Assembly (NCBI GenBank): GCA_032622095.1
Contig: CP136064.1
Span: 255,295,863-255,359,862, forward strand
DNA: 64,000 nucleotides
From: Siphonodentalium dalli
Lineage: Eukaryota; Mollusca; Scaphopoda; Gadilida; Siphonodentaliidae
Direction of reading: 5' to 3'
Shown: piece after piece, positions 1-11,774 of the stretch
Numbering within the stretch: position 1 is the first letter of the stretch
Layout: each line of letters starts with the position of its first letter
The notes under the pieces: model-generated
Database searches by the model: none
Told to the model about the DNA's origin: nothing
Seen by the model: the letters and a program-made list of their open reading frames with translations, nothing else
Made by a program: the position numbers and the translations under genes

Positions 1-3000
1 TACTGAAATCAAAAAGTATAACAGGCTTGTTATGATTCAGAAGTAAATCTCAATTATGTTTTTGAAATGTCTGTGAAAACACCCTTAATAATTGCAAATT
101 CATGATATAAAAATGTTGCACATATTCATGGCATCAGTAATGTTTTGAAGTTTTAGGTACCTACAATACAAATTGTAACATAAATTGGTATTCACAGTGC
201 ATATTTAATCGAACTATCCTGCCCAGAAAGGGTCAATAACTCTAAAATAAAAAAAGGATGGGGAATAGTTTCTATAGTCCTCCCCCCCGAACTTTGAAGA
301 AGTCAGGGAACATTGAGATGAACAAGTGCAACATCAAGTGTGGCATACAGTATGCGCCTGATGCTCATTTTAGACAGTGGAAATTCAAAATATTTGTATA
401 GATAGAAACTTTTCTAAATCCATAAAGTGGGGTGTGTATCCTTTCTTCCTAAACTGGGATAACAACACACTAAAGCCCAACAAAATCTAATAATCAATGC
501 CCAAGTTTACAAAGCTAAATTTTCATACAAACACAAAATTCAGAAATTCCCAAGTCAAACAAAGGCTGTAACTCTGGTGAAAATGAATGGACTGTAAGTC
601 GATATCCGTTCCCTCTAACTAAACAATCACCATAACAAAGCACAACTGATTCCGATTATACATGCCCGAGTTAAAAATCTGAAATGTTCTTCGTTCACAA
701 AATCCAAGAATGTCCAAAATCAAACAAGGGCCATAACTCGGCTTTAAATCTATGGACAAAAGATGTGTTTCACTCAACATGTGTTATCAATATGCCAAAA
801 AACAAAAAAATCAGATAATTGACACCTGAGCTACAAAGTGCTATGTTCCGACGACATAAGGACAGACGGGGGAAGATATCCTGGGGGGGAAGATGACGTG
901 TTACACCGGTACTAGTAACTGGAATAAGGAGGGATGGATGGCTGGACAGATAGATGAAGCGATATATATTATATCCCAAATTTGTCTCATGATGGTTAAA
1001 ACATACATGTAATTATGGATTACTGGGCTTGGCTCTCTGTGTAATTAAGGCTTTAAAATCAACATATTGGAATAAAATTTGATTAACACATTGAAAGTTG
1101 GGAGTATTCAGGTAATGAGCCCACATGATGTTCACCAAATGAATGAATGGGATTCATATAACTATTGATCAGTGAGTATCATATCCATTGACATGTAATG
1201 AGATCAATCGTACCATTTTTGCCAGGCAAGACAGACATCTGCATGTCAGTCTCTCATTGAGGAATGCCTTGTCTTCAGAATTAGGCCAAGAACATCAGTG
1301 AGGGTGTACATTGTTTGATAGTCACCAATATTTCAGGCTCCAACACTATCATAGTTGATTCTTTTGGAGAGTTGGCATAAAGTTCTGGTACATAGGTTGT
1401 AGTTCCCCATGTTTCGTCAATAACACCAATTTGTACACACGAACACATAAAATAATCAAGAGGTCAATTATAACACAAGGTGGTTTAAAAATTGAAAAGT
1501 ATGGAGCATGATGTGATTTGAGAACTACCAGCCTACAGAATAATAACATCAGACACAATATATATTTTTTCAAGAGGCTACAAATGCCTAGTTTGATAGC
1601 ACAAGATTAGTTGTTTTATGGAATATAAGCAAGTTCTTGAATATACACCCTTTAAATTTCGACAGTGATAAATTTGATTATTCGTGATTTTGGTGACAAG
1701 TATTTTTTTAATAAAAAAAAGTCGATCCTGAATGTGATGTGGTAATCTAAAAGAATTAAATTTCACATTCTAATAGCATAACAATTCTGATTGACCATGG
1801 GAGCTCACTGCAAAATAAGCATGTGCCAAGAAGTTGTATCAAATGTTGTCAGAAAGCTGGGGACAGATATTGAGAAAATCCTGGGAAATATTAAATGTAT
1901 GACAAGATCAATCAATCAATTGATGTTCTACAAAAAGTGCATATATTTTAGATATAAATCATTATCTAAAAGAAATATTATACTGACCAAAAAAGCCATG
2001 TATAATGGACCATTGAAAAACAAGAAATGATGCATTGTAATCCAAATCCACAGTTGCAAATCTACAACTTGCTACCTGGGGTGGGTTCAGGTTGTGTGCA
2101 TAGCAGCAGAGCTGATGGAGTTTGTCCCCATCTGCATTACTAGTAAATGAAAATCCAGAATGCTAAAATTTCAAATAACTATAAACAAGAGTATCGCTAG
2201 GTTACGGAAAAATACGGCTGTGGTAATTTCATCAACAGACCATAACTCAGGAGAAAATTGGAACCCAAATTTGAACTTGACCTGTATTTTGGGCTAGTAA
2301 ACTCACACATACAAAATTCTATTCAATTCAGACTTACTAAAGTAATCATCCAGAAACGAAAATTATGTGCAAATTCTAACAACAAGACAGTCAATGACTG
2401 CAGGGTCGCTCACCAGACTGTAAAGACGGAGAAGACTGGGACTCTGAAGATACAATTATAGTCAGTTCTTGTGAAATAACTTTAAAACAAGTAGTTCTAA
2501 ACATGGACACATGTAGAGGGTCTTCATTAAACTGTGGGAGGGAATATGGGAGTTTCCACCCCTTCCCCAATAGATCATTGCCCATTACCTCCCAATTGGA
2601 CCAAACTAAATTACAACTGGTACCTCGAGATCTCCAACTGTTGGAAATTTATCAAAAACTTACTGGTAATACCGTTATAGACTAAATTATTACATGTAAT
2701 ATAGGAATATACATTTTGTATATACAAGTACCAAACATGAATTCATACATGGTGGGTGTGTGAGTATTAAATCTTGTATCGATGCCAACATTTGAACCAA
2801 ATGTATATCCCAAATCAATGAAATCCATTGATCTAGTAATTTCAAGTGGTCTATTATAACAGTTGAAGCGAGTTAATTTTCCTTAAAATAAGTTACAAAA
2901 TTAAAGGAAGGGTTTTGAACATGGCACCTCTGATACTTGTTCCTTGAAATCATCATAATAAAGACACATCATTATCACAAATGACAAGAAGTCAATAGCC

Positions 3001-3203
3001 TATATCAACATAATATTAGAACACTTGCCTGTACAACTGCATAAAACACATCACATGGGAATTAATCTAATGTAAATTGAATGATGACACAAATAACGCT
3101 TTCAGATAAAGATACAATCTCATTTCATCCACAGTAGACATTAGAGAGAATGGCAGGCAGACAAGCTTTATATTGTTAGTGAAAGAGATGAATTCCCAAA
3201 TAA
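1..3203. repeat. Duplicated block, copy 1 (left end cut by the window)
   Basis: This block reappears at 6623-9825 with a constant offset of 6622 bp. By eye I found only about two substitutions over 3.2 kb (near 134 and 1521). It is non-coding: the small ORFs in it have no recognisable domain and simply recur in both copies. It contains stretches of mollusc-type degenerate repeats, including a segment near 2186 that starts 'acaagagtatcgctagg', a phrase also found near 22387. The similarity ends abruptly at 3203, where copy 1 runs into an inverted-repeat arm and copy 2 runs into unrelated sequence. The true left boundary lies outside the window. Confidence 0.9.
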
Positions 3204-3578
3204 ACGGCCCAGTAAATATATTTGAAATAAAATCAATATTAAATGATGGAAGCCTTTCCGGACAGGGGTCTTCAGTTCATATTGATTATTTAAAATTTGT
3301 TATTTAAAGAGATAACCCATCTTCAATTGTTTTTATATGACCATTTGGAGAAAAACGGCTTTTTATGTTATTGGTCAAGTCGTCATATATGCAAGGCTCA
3401 AAATGACCGGCCACTTATTTTGAGCCTTGCATGTATGCGGGTCTACTAGCACAAAATACAGGTTAAGTTAGAATTTGGCTTGCGCCCGCCAATTTTCACC
3501 AAAGTTATTCCTCTTTTTGACTCACCTGAGATGAATTCTCCAGTGGAGCTTTTGTCATCACTCCTCGTCCGTCCGTAC
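3196..3578 (+). repeat. Inverted-repeat arm A (partner 10097-10478)
   Basis: About 380 bp read in reverse complement at 10097-10478 with very high identity. The arm includes the last few bases of the duplicated block ('caaataa') and ends near a 'gtccgtacg' phrase. It carries an internal 16-bp hairpin at 3389-3432. No coding potential is evident. It resembles the 3' part of a dispersed non-autonomous repeat ('ctgagatgaattctccagtgg') that also appears diverged near 23030. Confidence 0.85.
3389..3432. other. 16-bp perfect hairpin inside the inverted-repeat arm
   Basis: ATGCAAGGCTCAAAAT at 3389-3404 pairs with its exact reverse complement at 3417-3432 around a 12-nt loop. The same hairpin is present at 10241-10284 in the other arm. 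It may be a structural end of the dispersed repeat. Confidence 0.75.
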
Positions 3579-3826
3579 GAGGAAATTTGATAGTTCCAAC
3601 ATAGAGGCGGAATATCAACTTGAATATGAAATTTGGTGATGATCGGTAAAGGATGTGGCCTGTAGAGTGTGCCAAAGGATTTAGTCATGCAAAGAGTAAA
3701 ATCTATATTTAAACTAAGTCCTATTACTCAACATGGATCATAACACTGGAAAAAAAAATCAATGTATGCAACCTACTGTTTGTGAAAAATACGACAAATA
3801 ATGACTAAGATATAAAGCTTCAAAGT
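3579..3826. repeat. Fragment of dispersed repeats with a shared 'ggatttagtcatgcaaagag' segment
   Basis: Non-coding. The phrase at about 3671-3705 recurs at 28718-28752 and 28851-28890, and in reverse complement near 30673 and 30834. The segment ends in 'agcttcaaagtta', which continues across the inserted TA element into 'tggatggacgg'. The element therefore landed in an ordinary dispersed repeat. Confidence 0.5.
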
Positions 3827-4594
3827 TACTCTCCCCTGCCTAATAATAGTGATGGCCAAATAATAGTGATGGTGCACATTTTCGGGTGTTATTAATAATA
3901 GTGATGGTGCCAAATAATAGTGATGTCGCACAATGATGGCATTTTACCATATTTCTACTATAAATGAAGCAGAATGTAGGCCTTAATTAATTTGGCATTG
4001 TTGGGCAAGTTCCCATGCATGCAAGTTGTTCTCATTGGCTCCTTTAATAATGACAGTAAGTAATTTGGTAACAGTACCAGTCTGAGTAAGGTAAAGTACT
4101 GTGGTGATTGTAGCCAGGTTGGGTGGAAGCAGGCACGGCTTTCTCAAAATCTGTAGAATTATTTTAAATTCCAGATTGGAAACAAAAACGGAACAATAAC
4201 GGAACGCGCGGTTTGAAATGCTGTAATGGAGCTTATAAAACGGACCACATTAATTCAACCAGTTCTATAATGCGAAAAACAAATATAGTGGGGAAACTTC
4301 TATTATTATTTATGATAAATAAAGTTCGGCATTTTGATCAGTGACAATGAGTAAAAGGTGGAACTTGCGGGAAATTAGTTGGCATATCGGTTGCATCATC
4401 CATCAATATTTCGCTCGAGATGTAAATTAGAGTGATCTTTCTTATGTCGCACATCGGCTATTTAAAATCCGACATAAAACTTAAATCCGACATAAAACGT
4501 AAGTTGTGGTTAATAATGTGGAACTGTTGCCAAGTCATCGCATTCATAATTAAACTGTGCTTTGAATACACGGACATGTTATTGTATTGCTTTA

Positions 4595-5696
4595 TAGAGA
4601 TGGGCGGTATTGAAATTTCGATCTCGGTAACGGTATCGGTAAATTTTCGTCGATTTACCTCGGTATCGGTAATCGGTATTGCTATTAAATTATAAGACCA
4701 GAGCGGTTATTCCCGGTAAATTGTTGTAATTCAAGTTTTTAGCTGAACAATATACATGTATATATGACCACGGTCCACGGATTTACTACATTCGTGACAA
4801 TAGCTAAATTAGGCAACAAAATGACCTATGCAATTAAGTAATATTCACGCATCTGTTTGATGATTTACACGCATGTCGTCGCACTGATTTGAAAAGAATA
4901 AGAGCATGAACGTTCGCACGATGTCATGAAAATCGGCAAACCATGGCAATTTCCGAACTGCAGATGCCCAAACCCGCGTGTGGTTCATATTCTACTCCTT
5001 GCAGCGTGATATACCATTCATGTATACAAGAGTCCCTCTTATGTATAGCACGCAAGCTACCGGTTGCACATGGTGCCCAAGTGTTAATTTAAAGCTATCA
5101 CGCGATTTTTTTTGGTCAGATATAGGCACATATGTATAATATACCGGTAAGTATATATATGTTTAATAAACTCATTTTAATATAGTAGGATATAAACATA
5201 TTTATACCGACATATGTGCACAACTTTCCAAGAAGATGTGCTATTTGCAATTGACAAGATCAGGTTGTATACAAAAAGCTGCATCACCGTCTAATTATAA
5301 TGTAACCTGTGAGAGGTTTCAATTTGTTGTGCACGGCGACCCCCCATAACAAGTGCTTCGATTCCACATGCTTCGATCCAACTTGGGACACGGATTACAG
5401 ACTTGCGGCCTGTATCGAGTTGCCCACACATTTTCCAGTTTGCACGGATACCGAAATTGACACATAACGCTCCAGCTATGAGTAGTCAAACATCATGATG
5501 TTAGTTACACTGTCATTAATATGTCGCAATTCATGCATGTCTCGGCCGCGGTGACAAGGTGACGCACATACGTTGGCAACACATGAATAATTTAATTACC
5601 GAAAATACGGTATTTTTAGTTTTGATTCGGTACGGTAAATCGGTATAACGCGGATACCGATACCGCACAGTAAATACCGAGTACCGCCCATCTCTA
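4595..5696 (+). mobile_element. hAT-like non-autonomous element nested in the TA element
   Basis: The ends TAGAGATGGGCGGTA and TACCGCCCATCTCTA are inverted repeats of the hAT type. They are flanked by a perfect 8-bp duplication TTGCTTTA (4587-4594 and 5697-5704). The relative at 39054-40048 has a single TTGCTTTA at this point and continues without a gap, so it is the unoccupied site. The inner edges are rich in 'cggta' repeats near both ends. No transposase is encoded, so the element depended on a source elsewhere. Confidence 0.93.
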
Positions 5697-6287
5697 TTGC
5701 TTTATTGCATAGATTTAAATACATGTTCCTGTGTACACACAGAAGCTACTGCGGTGTCGTAACTTTCCATTTATAGCCAAAACCAGTCACGCATGTGTGC
5801 ACACGACTCACAGCTTCTGTGTCTTCATGATAGCGCATAATTGGGTCACGATAACAGTATTGTTTGGAGAAGTCGGCCACGTCAAGTTAAATTAGTTCAT
5901 CAGTTGTCACTCAGATTAGTTTCACTGATTATTTTATAATATAAGCCTGGTGATGTGATTTTAGCATTAAGTCCCGTTTTGATAGTAGAAGTCGGTTCCG
6001 TCCCAACGATAATTAGTTGTCACTGTGTGATTATAAGCTTTGATGAGTTGTAATTAACTGCGATAATCCGTCTGTTTATACACGGACATCATGATCTAGA
6101 GGCCTAAATCCTGTTAGGAATGAGATTCTCCCACATTCCTGTCAACTTGTCAAGTGCACTTCTATTTTTTTTAGTGAGCTGCACGTTTTTTCTAACTTTT
6201 TGACTGAAAATTCCGCGACTTTGCAAGAACTTTAAATAATCGTGATGGCGCCTAATAATCGTGATGCTGTCGTATTTTTCTTTAAAT

Positions 6288-6313
6288 AAATAAACGTGAC
6301 GTCACGTTTATTT
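6288..6313. other. 26-bp perfect palindrome with a CRE-like core at the transposon end
   Basis: A perfect palindrome is centred between 6300 and 6301 with core ACGTGACGTCACGT, which contains the CREB/ATF-type octamer TGACGTCA. It sits 12 bp inside the right end of the TA element and is unchanged at 40011-40036 in the second copy. It could be a structural part of the end, a transposase site or a portable bZIP site; the sequence does not decide between these. Confidence 0.85.
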
Positions 6314-6327
6314 GGCAGGAGAGAGTA

Positions 6328-6622
6328 TGGATGGACGGACAGTCAAGAGCCAATTTTTACATCCCCAGCAAAACTGGTAATAGGAAACTGAATATTACAC
6401 GCTCATATGAAATGAAAGAAAATGCAAAACAGTAATCTTTGTACTCACCTTTGACATTGCATCTTAGCCCGATGTGTCATGGCACCAAACTGAAGAAATA
6501 AACATCTGATTGCTTGTAAGCACCAAAATGAAGCTTGTTTATGTAGTCATTGATTATTTCTGGGGCCATAAATCTCTTGCTCCCCTGCCTTGAAGTTGAT
6601 GTGATGTCAATTTCATTGGTAT
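6328..6622. other. Non-coding flank between the TA element and duplicated block copy 2
   Basis: This stretch begins with 'tggatggacggacag', a dispersed-repeat phrase that continues the sequence on the far side of the TA insertion. I see no gene or internal repeat. Because the duplicated block starts at the window edge, this stretch may also be part of the duplicated unit. Confidence 0.4.
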
Positions 6623-9600
6623 TACTGAAATCAAAAAGTATAACAGGCTTGTTATGATTCAGAAGTAAATCTCAATTATGTTTTTGAAATGTCTGTGAAA
6701 ACACCCTTAATAATTGCAAATTCATGATATAAAAATGTTGCACATATTCATGGCATCAGTAATGTTTTGACGTTTTAGGTACCTACAATACAAATTGTAA
6801 CATAAATTGGTATTCACAGTGCATATTTAATCGAACTATCCTGCCCAGAAAGGGTCAATAACTCTAAAATAAAAAAAGGATGGGGAATAGTTTCTATAGT
6901 CCTCCCCCCCGAACTTTGAAGAAGTCAGGGAACATTGAGATGAACAAGTGCAACATCAAGTGTGGCATACAGTATGCGCCTGATGCTCATTTTAGACAGT
7001 GGAAATTCAAAATATTTGTATAGATAGAAACTTTTCTAAATCCATAAAGTGGGGTGTGTATCCTTTCTTCCTAAACTGGGATAACAACACACTAAAGCCC
7101 AACAAAATCTAATAATCAATGCCCAAGTTTACAAAGCTAAATTTTCATACAAACACAAAATTCAGAAATTCCCAAGTCAAACAAAGGCTGTAACTCTGGT
7201 GAAAATGAATGGACTGTAAGTCGATATCCGTTCCCTCTAACTAAACAATCACCATAACAAAGCACAACTGATTCCGATTATACATGCCCGAGTTAAAAAT
7301 CTGAAATGTTCTTCGTTCACAAAATCCAAGAATGTCCAAAATCAAACAAGGGCCATAACTCGGCTTTAAATCTATGGACAAAAGATGTGTTTCACTCAAC
7401 ATGTGTTATCAATATGCCAAAAAACAAAAAAATCAGATAATTGACACCTGAGCTACAAAGTGCTATGTTCCGACGACATAAGGACAGACGGGGGAAGATA
7501 TCCTGGGGGGGAAGATGACGTGTTACACCGGTACTAGTAACTGGAATAAGGAGGGATGGATGGCTGGACAGATAGATGAAGCGATATATATTATATCCCA
7601 AATTTGTCTCATGATGGTTAAAACATACATGTAATTATGGATTACTGGGCTTGGCTCTCTGTGTAATTAAGGCTTTAAAATCAACATATTGGAATAAAAT
7701 TTGATTAACACATTGAAAGTTGGGAGTATTCAGGTAATGAGCCCACATGATGTTCACCAAATGAATGAATGGGATTCATATAACTATTGATCAGTGAGTA
7801 TCATATCCATTGACATGTAATGAGATCAATCGTACCATTTTTGCCAGGCAAGACAGACATCTGCATGTCAGTCTCTCATTGAGGAATGCCTTGTCTTCAG
7901 AATTAGGCCAAGAACATCAGTGAGGGTGTACATTGTTTGATAGTCACCAATATTTCAGGCTCCAACACTATCATAGTTGATTCTTTTGGAGAGTTGGCAT
8001 AAAGTTCTGGTACATAGGTTGTAGTTCCCCATGTTTCGTCAATAACACCAATTTGTACACACGAACACATAAAATAATCAAGAGGTCAATTATAACACAA
8101 GGTGGTTTAAAAATTGAAAAGTATGGAGCATGATGTGATTGGAGAACTACCAGCCTACAGAATAATAACATCAGACACAATATATATTTTTTCAAGAGGC
8201 TACAAATGCCTAGTTTGATAGCACAAGATTAGTTGTTTTATGGAATATAAGCAAGTTCTTGAATATACACCCTTTAAATTTCGACAGTGATAAATTTGAT
8301 TATTCGTGATTTTGGTGACAAGTATTTTTTTAATAAAAAAAAGTCGATCCTGAATGTGATGTGGTAATCTAAAAGAATTAAATTTCACATTCTAATAGCA
8401 TAACAATTCTGATTGACCATGGGAGCTCACTGCAAAATAAGCATGTGCCAAGAAGTTGTATCAAATGTTGTCAGAAAGCTGGGGACAGATATTGAGAAAA
8501 TCCTGGGAAATATTAAATGTATGACAAGATCAATCAATCAATTGATGTTCTACAAAAAGTGCATATATTTTAGATATAAATCATTATCTAAAAGAAATAT
8601 TATACTGACCAAAAAAGCCATGTATAATGGACCATTGAAAAACAAGAAATGATGCATTGTAATCCAAATCCACAGTTGCAAATCTACAACTTGCTACCTG
8701 GGGTGGGTTCAGGTTGTGTGCATAGCAGCAGAGCTGATGGAGTTTGTCCCCATCTGCATTACTAGTAAATGAAAATCCAGAATGCTAAAATTTCAAATAA
8801 CTATAAACAAGAGTATCGCTAGGTTACGGAAAAATACGGCTGTGGTAATTTCATCAACAGACCATAACTCAGGAGAAAATTGGAACCCAAATTTGAACTT
8901 GACCTGTATTTTGGGCTAGTAAACTCACACATACAAAATTCTATTCAATTCAGACTTACTAAAGTAATCATCCAGAAACGAAAATTATGTGCAAATTCTA
9001 ACAACAAGACAGTCAATGACTGCAGGGTCGCTCACCAGACTGTAAAGACGGAGAAGACTGGGACTCTGAAGATACAATTATAGTCAGTTCTTGTGAAATA
9101 ACTTTAAAACAAGTAGTTCTAAACATGGACACATGTAGAGGGTCTTCATTAAACTGTGGGAGGGAATATGGGAGTTTCCACCCCTTCCCCAATAGATCAT
9201 TGCCCATTACCTCCCAATTGGACCAAACTAAATTACAACTGGTACCTCGAGATCTCCAACTGTTGGAAATTTATCAAAAACTTACTGGTAATACCGTTAT
9301 AGACTAAATTATTACATGTAATATAGGAATATACATTTTGTATATACAAGTACCAAACATGAATTCATACATGGTGGGTGTGTGAGTATTAAATCTTGTA
9401 TCGATGCCAACATTTGAACCAAATGTATATCCCAAATCAATGAAATCCATTGATCTAGTAATTTCAAGTGGTCTATTATAACAGTTGAAGCGAGTTAATT
9501 TTCCTTAAAATAAGTTACAAAATTAAAGGAAGGGTTTTGAACATGGCACCTCTGATACTTGTTCCTTGAAATCATCATAATAAAGACACATCATTATCAC

Positions 9601-9825
9601 AAATGACAAGAAGTCAATAGCCTATATCAACATAATATTAGAACACTTGCCTGTACAACTGCATAAAACACATCACATGGGAATTAATCTAATGTAAATT
9701 GAATGATGACACAAATAACGCTTTCAGATAAAGATACAATCTCATTTCATCCACAGTAGACATTAGAGAGAATGGCAGGCAGACAAGCTTTATATTGTTA
9801 GTGAAAGAGATGAATTCCCAAATAA
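6623..9825. repeat. Duplicated block, copy 2
   Basis: Direct-orientation copy of 1-3203, differing at about two positions (for example 6756 and 8143). It is non-coding, like copy 1. On the right it breaks off at 9825 into sequence not seen after copy 1. Identity this high means a very recent duplication, or two haplotypes joined in the assembly. Confidence 0.9.
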
Positions 9826-10096
9826 TATTGCGCCATTAGGAATGTGAAAGTAATACATTTGTAACAGGGGTACTTACTTTTACCCTTCAATTGGCAAGGG
9901 TAACAATCTGATTTTTCTCCCAGACCCCTGCATCAATGGATGTTATAACGTGGTTAGTTTTTAAAAAATATTTAAGATAAAAAAAAATGTGGTTTGCCCA
10001 CATTTGATTTGACCCAGTGACCTCATTTGAACAAATCTGAACCCCAGTTGCTCAAGGACTGTTCATACCAAAGACGAACCAATTTGGCCCAATGGT
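9826..10096. other. Non-coding segment between copy 2 and inverted-repeat arm B
   Basis: Present only after copy 2. It includes the phrase 'gacctcatttgaacaaatctgaaccccagt', broken here into pieces of a dispersed repeat that is also recognisable near 20380. No gene seen. Confidence 0.4.
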
Positions 10097-10478
10097 ACGG
10101 ACGGACGAGGAGTGATGACAAAAGCTCCACTGGAGAATTCATCTCAGGTGAGTCAAAAAGAGGAATAACTTTGGTGAAAATTGGCGGGCGCAAGCCAAAT
10201 TCTAACTTAACCTGTATTTTGTGCTAGTAGACCCGCATACATGCAAGGCTCAAAATAAGTGGCCGGTCATTTTGAGCCTTGCATATATGACGACTTGACC
10301 AATAACATAAAAAGCCGTTTTTCTCCAAATGGTCATATAAAAACAATTGAAGATGGGTTATCTCTTTAAATAACAAATTTTAAATAATCAATATGAACTG
10401 AAGACCCCTGTCCGGAAAGGCTTCCATCATTTAATATTGATTTTATTTCAAATATATTTACTGGGCCGTTTATTTGTC
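10097..10478 (-). repeat. Inverted-repeat arm B (partner 3196-3578)
   Basis: Reverse complement of 3196-3578, including the 16-bp hairpin (10241-10284). The pair spans about 7.3 kb. Recombination between the arms would invert the TA element and duplicated block copy 2. Confidence 0.85.
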
Positions 10479-10490
10479 TATTTTTAGAAC

Positions 10491-10575
10491 AGACCAGTCG
10501 GGTGATACCATATAGCGATAGAGCATTAGACTGTTCCTATGACTACGTATCGAGATTCAAACATCTCAGATTGAT
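10491..10575 (+). repeat. Possible decayed tRNA-derived SINE head
   Basis: A segment with an A-box-like 'tagcgatagagcattagac' and, about 35 nt later, a B-box-like 'agattcaaaca', in the spacing typical of a tRNA gene. The cloverleaf is not convincing and the B box lacks the conserved GGTTCGA form. I therefore read it as a degraded tRNA-derived SINE promoter rather than a tRNA gene. This rests on two short motifs only. Confidence 0.3.
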
Positions 10576-11774
10576 TTGTTGTATTGTTTTATTCCATAGT
10601 TATAAGCGATAATAGGTATAATTAATGTTTATTTGTGACAAAATTACGTAATAAAATTTATGGTCTCTGTTAACAGTAACTACTATTGTTTGTTAGCTAA
10701 ACAACCACACTTTTTTATACCAGAAAATATTCAAAATAAAATAAATATTAATAGATAGGAGCATTTCCGGGCAGGAGTTTTCAACTCAGATCTAATATTT
10801 TATACCCCAGGAACTATATGTTTACAAAGAGATAATCCACCTTTAAAATCAAAATACAGATAATGTCAATTCACAACATTCCACACAGAAATCTAGCAAC
10901 AGTGGTTGGTGGGAGGAGAATGGCAATATTAAATTTCAAAATTTGAAACCACAGTTAAACAACTACAATTTGAATTACTAACATAAAGGTGGTGTATATT
11001 TGTTGGAATAGCTTTTCTTAAATAGATGTTCTTTGGTTGTCAGTGATAAAATTATTTTATCTGCAGAAAATGTCATCACAAAACAAAAAAGTGACACATT
11101 TTAGTCAAGAAAGGTATGTTCTTCCTCTAGGTCGGTTCCTTGTGTGGAGAAGCTCCCCACCCCTCCTCCCACCATTTGATACATGTAGCTACAAAGAGCC
11201 CACCCTCCCAAAAGGCGGTGCATTTTATGGTAACCCAGCATCACAATTCTTTGTAATATAACTCAAGCCATCCATTGATGCCACAATAGCAAGCGCCGCA
11301 ACCTACTATTGTCCAAGGGTTTGATGATGGATGGTGGCTCTCAAGTTACAAGGAGCTTTTTGTGCCTACACCGGTCTCCTTGTTAAAACAGAGGCTGATC
11401 ACAATAATTGTTTTTTCCCTATATCTGTCATATTAAAACATAGGCTGTTCAGATGGATTTTCCCCCTATATCAGTAACGTTAAAACATAGGCTGGTTGAC
11501 ATGCAGCTCTGGTTTGTACCACTAAAATAATTTTGGTTCAGTTCATTAAAACAAATTCCCCTCATCTTGAATCCGGGCTTGGGACCGGCAGACTTATGTC
11601 AGGCAGACTTAGAATTTTTTTTATACATGTACATGATTAAGAAGACACTGATCATTGTTTTCATAATGTTTAAATGTTGATTCAGCTAACAAATCTTCAA
11701 AAACTAATTAGTTATTCAATAAATAATACATACAACTATACATTCTGAATGTGCAACACCTACTACACACACTT
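10576..11774. other. Non-coding region downstream (3') of the Helentron ORF
   Basis: No recognisable gene. It contains three or four loosely repeated 'ttaaaacanaggctg' phrases (11383-11500), an imperfect stem-loop (11268-11336) and 'gcagactta' twice near 11590-11612. The 3' end of the Helentron should lie here or further left, but I could not identify a terminal hairpin with certainty. Confidence 0.4.
11268..11336. other. Imperfect stem-loop 3' of the Helentron ORF
   Basis: 'ccatccattgatg...acaatag' pairs imperfectly with 'ctattgtcc...catcatggatgg'-like sequence across about 15 nt. Its position roughly 450 bp past the stop codon makes it a candidate for the 3' hairpin of the rolling-circle element, but the pairing contains bulges and no second copy is available to fix the element end. 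Confidence 0.3.

Larger units (their letters stand above)
3829..6325 (+). mobile_element. Non-autonomous DNA transposon with TA target duplication, copy 1
   Basis: The left end CTCTCCCCTGCC and the right end GGCAGGAGAGAG are inverted repeats with one mismatch. TA lies immediately outside both ends (3827-3828 and 6326-6327), as expected for the Tc1/mariner superfamily and its relatives. Four 'aatagtgatgg' units lie just inside the left end and two 'aatcgtgatgg'-like units inside the right end, which could be transposase-binding subterminal repeats. There is no transposase ORF. A hAT-like element is nested at 4595-5696. Without that insert the element is about 1,387 bp. The copy at 39054-40048 is the same family with about 392 bp deleted (corresponding to roughly 4078-4469) and no nested insert. 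The superfamily assignment rests only on the TA duplication. Confidence 0.85.

Noticed and set aside
10491-10575. Functional tRNA gene
   Set aside because: Only weak A- and B-box-like motifs; no acceptable cloverleaf or intact B box. Kept only as a possible SINE head.
10576-11774. Exact 3' terminus of the Helentron
   Set aside because: Candidate hairpins are imperfect and no second copy or empty site exists in the window, so no boundary can be supported.
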